From JBLIKP01 sp047635375 (GTDB lineage: Bacteria; Bacteroidota; Bacteroidia; Sphingobacteriales; Sphingobacteriaceae): a stretch of 10,102 bases of DNA. The number at the start of each line of letters is the position of its first letter. The first letter of the stretch is position 1. Shown one piece after another: positions 4,860 to 10,102 of this stretch. A program made the translations under genes and the position numbers. The DNA is taken from the NCBI GenBank assembly GCA_047635375.1, contig JBLIKP010000086.1:1-10102 (forward strand), given 5' to 3'. A model generated the notes under the pieces. That model was not told where the DNA came from, did no database searches, and saw only the letters and a list, made by a program, of their open reading frames with translations.

Positions 4860-6953
4860 GTGAAAATATTTTTGAATGTATTTATTGGAATCTTTCTGCT
4901 AGCCGGAAGCCTTTTTGCTAGAGAACCGTCAAAAGAGGACAGTTTGCTAAGCAATCTTAATCTTGCCACCTCACAAGAGCTGGCATTAACAGCAAATTCT
5001 GATTTAGCGACATTCTATCTTTTAAAAGATTCTAGACTTTCTATTAAATATGGGAAACAAGCTTTGTCCAAGGCTAAGACTGGAAAGGAAAAGTCAAAGG
5101 CCAATTTATTATTAGGAAAGGCCTACCGAGTGCTTGACATAATAGACTCTGCAAAAATCTACACAAACAAAGTTATTTCTAATAAGGAGACTGACAAAAC
5201 TACTCTTATTGAAGCCTACATTGAGCTTTCTACCATTTTAAAACATAGTTCTTATTTTTCTGAAGCACTTAAAAAACTTAACACCGCCGATTCTCTTAAT
5301 AAAATTGTAAAAGACGATAATCTGGAAATTGTTATTCTTCAGAAAACAGGTTCGATGTACCTTGACCTGTCAGATTATGACAACGGAATAAGGTATCAAT
5401 TTATGGCGCTGGAACTCGCCCATAAAGTAGGCAACCTTTCTGAGGAAGCCTCTATATATAATAACCTTGCAAATGTTTATTCAGAAATTGGAGAACTTGA
5501 AAAGGCACTCGAGCAATTGGAGAAGGCCAAGGAAATATTTCTTGAACTTGGCGATTTTGTAAATTATGCTGGTGTCCTTCAAAACATTGGTATTAACTAC
5601 GCCTATTTGGGCGAGCTAGACAAATCCTTAAAATTATTTCTCCAGTCTAAGGACGAATGGGAGAAGCTTGATATTGCCGGTGGAATTGCAGATTCGTATT
5701 CGGCTTTAGCCAACCTATATATAATGTTGGAGGATTATGATAAAAGCCTTGAATTCCACGAAAAAGCACTCCCCATCTATAAAGATATTAAAAGTGAATA
5801 TGGGATTTCAAATACCTTTTTTAATATCGGGGTGATTTATTCTGAAACTAAACAATTCAAAAAGGCCATTCCCTATTTCAAAAAAAGCATTGCCAAATCC
5901 AAGGATAGGAATTCTACATATCTTTTAATGCGTGGATATGAATACTTAGCATTTTCCTATGAGGATTCTGGAAATCCATCCCTTGCGCTGGAGAATTACA
6001 AGAAATACGTAGTCTTAAAGGATAGCATTATAACTGAAGAGAAAAGCAAAGCCATTGCCGAGCTTGAAGAAAAATACAAAGCTCAACAAAAGGAAATTAA
6101 AATTGCTCAATTAGAAACTCATAAGGCGATAAATGAGGCCTCTATTAGCAAAAGGACTCTTCAGCGAAACACAGTAATTTCATTGCTATTGGCCGCCTTA
6201 ATTCTGATTTTTTTAATGGCAAGAAATTACCGACTTAAGCAACGGTCGCTTATTGAGATTTCTCAAAAAAATGACGATATACATAAGCAGCAGGTAAACA
6301 AACTCATTAATAAGCAGGAACTAAGAGTGATTAACGCCATGATTTCTGGACAGGAAAAGGAAAGGAAACGAATTGCACAAGACTTACATGATGGCCTTGG
6401 CAGCTTACTCTCCACAATTAATCTTCATTTTAGTGTGGTCACTGAAGGGGTGTCAAAATTAAATCAATCCCATAAAAAAAGTCTGGAAACCGCACAGAAC
6501 CTTATGGATCAAGCAGTTGATGAAGTTAGGAGGATTTCACACAATATGATTTCGGGAGATTTTATGGAATATGGATTATTAGCCACTACCGAAAGCCTAG
6601 TCAAAACCATAAACAACACCAAGTCAATTTCCATTGACCTCACAACTATTGGTACGCCAATTCGGTTTTCTCACAATATGGAAATCGGGATTTACAGAAT
6701 TATACAGGAAATTTTAAGCAACGCTTTAAAACACGCGAAGGCCAAGAAAATCAAATTAGTAATTGAATTCAGGAAGAAAGAGATGAAAGTTTTTATTGAG
6801 GATGATGGCGTTGGATTTAACCCAAAGCAAGAAGCGAAAGGTTTGGGAATTAAGGGTATTGAAAATAGGGTTAGCTCTATGAAAGGCTCGGTTGAATTTG
6901 ACTCAATGGCAGGAAAAGGTACCACCATAAATTTTGGAGTTCCTATAACTTAG
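4860..6953 (+). CDS. TPR-domain sensor histidine kinase (HisKA_3 type), orphan
   Basis: A membrane two-component sensor, 697 aa. Residues 1-20 form a signal peptide (MKIFLNVFIGIFLLAGSLFA). Tetratricopeptide repeats fill about 45-390, with clear units at 120-150, 160-190, 199-232, 239-271, 279-311 and 319-350. A charged coiled coil (about 392-430) leads into one membrane helix (438-455), then a second coiled coil. The HisKA_3 dimerisation box ERKRIAQDLHDGLGSLL (501-517) places the phospho-accepting His at 510. The ATPase domain has an N box (Glu617, Asn621, His625), a G1 box DDGVGF (648-653) and a G2 box GLGIKGIENR (661-670), so it should be active. The TPRs are thus predicted in the periplasm and the kinase in the cytoplasm. 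The start is GTG: an in-frame TGA at 4839 limits extension, and the signal peptide begins directly. The AAGAG at 4853-4857 is too close to be a normal ribosome site. No NarL/LuxR-type regulator, the usual partner, is adjacent. The signal sensed is unknown. Confidence 0.93.
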   Translation: MKIFLNVFIGIFLLAGSLFAREPSKEDSLLSNLNLATSQELALTANSDLATFYLLKDSRLSIKYGKQALSKAKTGKEKSKANLLLGKAYRVLDIIDSAKIYTNKVISNKETDKTTLIEAYIELSTILKHSSYFSEALKKLNTADSLNKIVKDDNLEIVILQKTGSMYLDLSDYDNGIRYQFMALELAHKVGNLSEEASIYNNLANVYSEIGELEKALEQLEKAKEIFLELGDFVNYAGVLQNIGINYAYLGELDKSLKLFLQSKDEWEKLDIAGGIADSYSALANLYIMLEDYDKSLEFHEKALPIYKDIKSEYGISNTFFNIGVIYSETKQFKKAIPYFKKSIAKSKDRNSTYLLMRGYEYLAFSYEDSGNPSLALENYKKYVVLKDSIITEEKSKAIAELEEKYKAQQKEIKIAQLETHKAINEASISKRTLQRNTVISLLLAALILIFLMARNYRLKQRSLIEISQKNDDIHKQQVNKLINKQELRVINAMISGQEKERKRIAQDLHDGLGSLLSTINLHFSVVTEGVSKLNQSHKKSLETAQNLMDQAVDEVRRISHNMISGDFMEYGLLATTESLVKTINNTKSISIDLTTIGTPIRFSHNMEIGIYRIIQEILSNALKHAKAKKIKLVIEFRKKEMKVFIEDDGVGFNPKQEAKGLGIKGIENRVSSMKGSVEFDSMAGKGTTINFGVPIT

Positions 6954-7005
6954 CTTATTAAGTATTTGGCCTGTTTATTGTATGATTCTGAGCGTACATT
7001 TTACT

Positions 7006-7013
7006 TATATTTG
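7006..7013 (+). promoter_or_regulatory. Candidate -7 element of the agmatinase gene, implying a near-leaderless mRNA
   Basis: TATATTTG is an exact TAnnTTTG match, ending 4 nt before the ATG at 7018. With the usual distance from this box to the transcription start, the mRNA would begin at or within a few bases of that ATG. This decides against the upstream ATG at 6982, which would lie before the promoter. No good -33 TTG is present at 19-21 bp; the closest (6978-6980) is 25 nt away. Confidence 0.45.
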
Positions 7014-7017
7014 CGCC

Positions 7018-7914
7018 ATGAATTATTTGCACTCCGACGAAAATTTTTTGGGACTAGATATTGAGAAACATTACGACTATAAAAATTCAGGATTTGTTAT
7101 TCAGCAAATTCCTTACGAACATACTTCAAGCTACATGGAAGGCTCCGCAAAGGGACCTGCAGCAATCGTAAAAGCTTCTCATTTTGTAGAGTTTTACGAC
7201 ACTGAATTGGAAATCGAGCCGTATTTATCAAGAGGTATATGCACATTGGCCCCAATGCATTTCGAAGGTAAGGTCGACAGAGCCGCGGTAAATTTTATTG
7301 AAGAAGAAACCACCAAATTATTAAACGACAAAAAGTTCGTAATCAGCTTTGGGGCAGAACACACCGTAACCTATGGATTGGTTAAAGCGCATGCAAAAAA
7401 ATTCCCTGCCTTAACTGTGGTTCAACTTGACGCTCATAGTGATCTTCGCGCAGAATACCAAGGAAATAAGTACTCCCACGCATCAGTGATGGCGAGAGTT
7501 AATGACCTTGGATTAAACATCTGCCAAATTGGAATCCGCGCACAATGCAAAGAAGAAGCAGAGCTAATAAAATCATCGGCCAACATACATACCTACTACA
7601 ATCATCAAATTCAGAATGATGAAAATTGGATGGACGACTGTATTAGTTTGATGACAGACCATGTTTACCTTACCATTGATGCTGATGGGTTCGACCCGAG
7701 TGTTATTCCAAATGTGGGGACCCCAGAACCAGGCGGACTTAAATGGTTTGAAACTTTAACCTTCCTTAAAAAGGTGGCCCTTAAAAAGAAAATCATTGGA
7801 TTCGATATTGTTGAAGTTGCACCAAAGGATGGGTCCATAATTAGCGAATATACCCTTGCCCAGCTTGCTTATAAGCTGATGGGATATATCGTTTCCTTTG
7901 ATCGTGAAAAATAA
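7018..7914 (+). CDS. speB: Agmatinase-type ureohydrolase (SpeB family)
   Basis: A cytosolic binuclear-manganese enzyme of the arginase/agmatinase superfamily, 298 aa from the ATG at 7018. The likely reaction is agmatine hydrolysis to putrescine and urea. All six metal ligands are visible: His115 in FGAEHTVTYG (111-120), Asp138, His140 and Asp142 in DAHSDLR (138-144), and Asp221 and Asp223 in IDADGFDPSVIPNVGTPEPGG (220-240). The GGDHS motif common in the family reads GAEHT here, a mild variation that keeps the ligand. HASVMAR (154-160) and GFDIVEVAPK (261-270) are further family signatures. Length and the TPEPGG loop favour agmatinase over arginase, but substrate cannot be settled from sequence; guanidinobutyrase or a related ureohydrolase is possible. 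An ATG at 6982 would add 12 residues (MILSVHFTYICA) that look like translated promoter DNA, so I rejected it. Arginine decarboxylase, the preceding step, is not in the window. Confidence 0.87.
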   Translation: MNYLHSDENFLGLDIEKHYDYKNSGFVIQQIPYEHTSSYMEGSAKGPAAIVKASHFVEFYDTELEIEPYLSRGICTLAPMHFEGKVDRAAVNFIEEETTKLLNDKKFVISFGAEHTVTYGLVKAHAKKFPALTVVQLDAHSDLRAEYQGNKYSHASVMARVNDLGLNICQIGIRAQCKEEAELIKSSANIHTYYNHQIQNDENWMDDCISLMTDHVYLTIDADGFDPSVIPNVGTPEPGGLKWFETLTFLKKVALKKKIIGFDIVEVAPKDGSIISEYTLAQLAYKLMGYIVSFDREK

Positions 7915-7937
7915 AATCAATTAATCTAGCATTTTTG

Positions 7938-7945
7938 TAGCTTTG
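7938..7945 (+). promoter_or_regulatory. Candidate -7 element of ychF
   Basis: TAGCTTTG matches TAnnTTTG exactly, 22 nt before the ychF ATG, giving a leader of about 15-18 nt. The leader is an A-run followed by TCGTCAA, with no Shine-Dalgarno, as is usual in Bacteroidota. There is no clear -33 TTG in the A/T-rich stretch upstream. It implies that ychF has its own promoter in the 53-bp gap after the agmatinase gene. Confidence 0.5.
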
Positions 7946-7967
7946 CAGCTCTAAAAAAAATCGTCAA

Positions 7968-9062
7968 ATGGCATTACAGTGTGGAATCGTTGGACTTCCC
8001 AACGTTGGAAAATCAACTCTTTTTAACTCTCTTTCAAGCGCTAAGGCGCAATCGGCAAACTTTCCGTTTTGTACAATCGAACCAAATATTGGGATGATAT
8101 CTGTACCTGACGAACGTTTATCCAAGCTTGCTGATCTTGTAAATCCTGAAAGAGTTGTTCCTAACACAATGGAAATTGTGGACATCGCAGGACTAGTAAA
8201 AGGGGCTAGTCAAGGTGAAGGTTTAGGAAATCAATTCCTTGGAAACATCCGCACAACCAATGCAATTATCCACGTACTTCGTTGCTTTGACGACGATAAT
8301 ATAGTTCACGTTGACGGTTCAGTTGACCCAGTAAGAGACAAGGAAATCATTGATACCGAGCTTCAGCTGAAAGACCTTGATTCTGTTGAGAAAAGAATGC
8401 AGAAGTCCGACAAATTAGCTCGTACTGGCGATAAAGACGCGAAGAAGTTAATGGAGGTTCTTACTCTACTAAAAAATCACTTAGAAAGTGGTAAGTCGGC
8501 ACGTTCGCTTGAAATTGAAGAAATGCCAGAAGCCCTAGAAGACCTTAATCTTTTGACCGGAAAGCCGGTAATGTACGTTTGTAACGTAGATGAAGCTTCG
8601 GTAATTAACGGTAATGCCCATGTTGAGCGAGTAAGAGAAATTGTTAAGGACGAAAATGCAGAGGTGATTTTGATTTCAGCAGCGATTGAAGCTGAAATTG
8701 CTGAGCTTGAAAGTTTCGACGACAAACAAATGTTTCTTGAAGAGCTTGGCTTAACTGAACCAGGCGTTCACAAAGTGATTAAAGCGGCGTACAGCCTATT
8801 AAACCTAAAGACTTATTTCACTGCTGGTGTTAAAGAAGTTCGTGCTTGGAACATTACTGAAGGCATGTCGGCACCACAGGCAGCTGGTGTAATCCACACT
8901 GATTTCGAAAAAGGTTTCATCCGTGCTGAGGTAATTTCTTATGAAAACTACGTCAAGTTTGGTTCTGAAAGTGCTGCTCGTGATGCAGGAAAATTAAGTG
9001 TTGAAGGAAAAAGTTATATCGTAGATGATGGCGATGTAATGCACTTCCGTTTTAACGTATAA
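7968..9062 (+). CDS. ychF: YchF/OLA1-family ribosome-associated ATPase/GTPase
   Basis: A universally conserved Obg-superfamily P-loop NTPase, 364 aa, the standard length. Family members bind ribosomes, prefer ATP over GTP, and are linked to translation and stress responses. The G1 loop is GLPNVGKST (9-17), followed by the conserved NFPFCTIEPN (31-40). The G3 box DIAGLVKGASQGEGLGNQFL (72-91) is the YchF hallmark. The base-recognition motif is NVDE (206-209) where ordinary GTPases have NKxD, explaining the relaxed nucleotide choice. A helical insertion covers about 127-200, and a TGS domain closes the protein (about 280-363) with YFTAGVKEVRAW and FEKGFIRAEV. The start MALQCGIVGL is typical of the family. 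The gene ends inside the opposing plug-protein gene, sharing 11 bp tail to tail. A housekeeping gene without obvious functional ties to its neighbours. Confidence 0.97.
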   Translation: MALQCGIVGLPNVGKSTLFNSLSSAKAQSANFPFCTIEPNIGMISVPDERLSKLADLVNPERVVPNTMEIVDIAGLVKGASQGEGLGNQFLGNIRTTNAIIHVLRCFDDDNIVHVDGSVDPVRDKEIIDTELQLKDLDSVEKRMQKSDKLARTGDKDAKKLMEVLTLLKNHLESGKSARSLEIEEMPEALEDLNLLTGKPVMYVCNVDEASVINGNAHVERVREIVKDENAEVILISAAIEAEIAELESFDDKQMFLEELGLTEPGVHKVIKAAYSLLNLKTYFTAGVKEVRAWNITEGMSAPQAAGVIHTDFEKGFIRAEVISYENYVKFGSESAARDAGKLSVEGKSYIVDDGDVMHFRFNV

Positions 9063-10102
9063 AATCTACACTGCTAAATCGGGAGACCCCCACTAAGCGG
9101 TCAAAACGGTCGGTTACTCCCCTGAAATACACTTGAATCATGTACTCATTTTCGGTATCGAAGAAATCACCCTCGGTTTCCGACATGGAAAGCTGTGCCA
9201 TGCCACCTTTGGGGATACCATAAGCATAATTATAATAGCCCTGTTTTAACATTACAGTTTTGGTGTAAACTCCTACGCCATCTTTAAACTCCATTTTGAA
9301 GTCGGAGTGAATGCGCCAATCGGAGAAACTACCGAAAAGGAATAGCGGCCCTGAAGTAAATGGAATGCTTCGGGGATAGGTAAATACTACATTCACATAA
9401 TCGGCCTCTAAATCTGGATTATACCCCTCGTTTTTACGGATGAAGTAACTACCATTTTCGTCCTGAAATGACTGATAGGGGTCAAATTGACGTGTCCTAT
9501 CTGGCGATAAGTAGGCTTTGAAAATTGAGTCTTTACGGATATTGGCAATCCGCTCGGATTGAAATCTTACCGATCGTAAATCGAAAAATCTAAACTCATT
9601 TCCTGCGTAAAAAACACAGCCATCATTATCGTCGAAAATCAATTTTTCCTCTTCAATTAAACGAGGCCTAAGGTTAGTCTTCGCATTATCCCAACGCCGA
9701 TTTTGACGGACAACAACCTTAATTTCAGCTAATGGATTATTGACATCAAGCGCCGAATGATCGAGGTCAAAGATGATTCGCTGTTTCATTTCACGCTCAG
9801 CAATTTCAACTGATTTGGTTACTTTAGGGTTAATTCCAACTTTTCTTTCCACCACCATAAATCTGCGGGTAAGCACAGTTATTTCCTCGTTGTAGTCGTC
9901 ATACACCACCAATAAATAATTTCCTGAAACGGTTGGAGTTAAATTGAAATTCGGAAATTCAAGCCAGTAATGGATAAACGGTTGAAGTGTGCTAAATGAA
10001 AGTTCGTAATCCTGAATTAAGCCACCATTAAATCCATCTAAATAGAGATTTTCGGCTAAATCATCGGGTTGCCAATTTGCATCGCAGTGGATCACCTTGT
10101 AG
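9052..10102 (-). CDS. Type IX secretion system plug-family protein (DUF5103), N-terminus beyond window
   Basis: The visible 349 residues are the C-terminal part of a family once called DUF5103 and now named type IX secretion plug; in Flavobacterium johnsoniae such a protein seals the SprA translocon pore from the periplasmic side. The frame stays open to the right edge, reading YKVIHCDANWQPDDL. The GTG at 10095-10093 is an internal valine, not a start, because the conserved IHCDANW block is normally preceded by about 70-80 residues including a signal peptide. Family landmarks include DANWQPDDL, the PNFNLTPTVSGNYLLVVYDD strand region about 50 residues later, and a terminal beta-sandwich-like part with LFLFGSFSDW and YYNYAYGI, which resembles an E-set/CBM48 fold. 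No membrane helices appear in the visible part. Some copies may act outside secretion, so the role is by family only. It converges on ychF with an 11-bp overlap and no terminator between them. Confidence 0.85.
   Translation of the reverse strand, partial: YKVIHCDANWQPDDLAENLYLDGFNGGLIQDYELSFSTLQPFIHYWLEFPNFNLTPTVSGNYLLVVYDDYNEEITVLTRRFMVVERKVGINPKVTKSVEIAEREMKQRIIFDLDHSALDVNNPLAEIKVVVRQNRRWDNAKTNLRPRLIEEEKLIFDDNDGCVFYAGNEFRFFDLRSVRFQSERIANIRKDSIFKAYLSPDRTRQFDPYQSFQDENGSYFIRKNEGYNPDLEADYVNVVFTYPRSIPFTSGPLFLFGSFSDWRIHSDFKMEFKDGVGVYTKTVMLKQGYYNYAYGIPKGGMAQLSMSETEGDFFDTENEYMIQVYFRGVTDRFDRLVGVSRFSSVDFIR

Noticed and set aside
4867..4874. TATTTTTG, an exact TAnnTTTG match, as the kinase promoter
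   Set aside because: It lies just inside the reading frame after the GTG; using it would remove the signal peptide, and the next in-frame ATG is at codon 166. AT-rich signal-peptide codons explain the match.
4745..4969. Minus-strand frame of 74 codons across the palindrome and the kinase start
   Set aside because: Basic, low-complexity product antisense to a signal-peptide-coding region; no recognisable features.
6982..7017. Longer agmatinase start at the ATG at 6982
   Set aside because: The added residues MILSVHFTYICA have no family counterpart and the stretch contains the exact -7 box at 7006-7013.
10093..10095. GTG as the true start of the minus-strand plug-family gene
   Set aside because: The frame continues open to the edge (YKV before IHCDANW) and the family has a signal peptide and more N-terminal sequence; it is an internal valine codon.

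Overview
The window looks like the chromosome of a free-living, probably marine member of the Bacteroidota (Flavobacteriia-like). Four things point there: a protein of the type IX secretion system plug family, which is confined to that phylum; an Na+-pumping NADH:quinone reductase (NQR) operon; promoter-like TAnnTTTG boxes of the Bacteroidota type; and mostly AT-rich leaders with little Shine-Dalgarno use. Composition is moderately AT-rich. I see no phage, CRISPR, tRNA, rRNA or intact insertion sequence.

Layout. Positions 1-4304 (minus strand) hold five genes of the NQR operon in canonical order, nqrA-nqrB-nqrC-nqrD-nqrE. nqrE is cut by the left edge, and nqrF is expected beyond it. The genes are tightly packed: nqrB/nqrC overlap by 11 bp and nqrC/nqrD by 4 bp. 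Positions 4305-4859 form a 555-bp divergent intergenic region, the most information-rich non-coding part of the window. It has a probable nqrA promoter and hairpin-prone leader on the left, a GC-rich imperfect hairpin in the middle, and two perfect palindromes (core TACCTGAATTCAGGTA, 52 bp centre to centre) plus a third dyad on the right. Positions 4860-6953 (plus) encode a membrane sensor histidine kinase with a periplasmic TPR domain and no response regulator beside it. It is followed by an agmatinase-type ureohydrolase (7018-7914) and the universal GTPase/ATPase YchF (7968-9062). On the minus strand, overlapping the ychF end by 11 bp, is the C-terminal part of a type IX secretion plug-family protein (9052 to the right edge).

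How they work together. The NQR genes form one bioenergetic unit that couples NADH oxidation to Na+ export. The other genes look like individually promoted housekeeping or regulatory genes rather than one pathway. The best candidate for something undescribed is the regulatory array upstream of the orphan kinase. Its palindromes have the 7-2-7 inverted-heptamer geometry of NarL-type response-regulator sites, and kinases of this HisKA_3 class normally signal to NarL/LuxR-type regulators. This suggests an autoregulatory circuit whose regulator gene lies elsewhere. A single half-site in the nqrA leader raises the weaker possibility that the same regulator also touches the NQR operon. Otherwise the gene content is ordinary.
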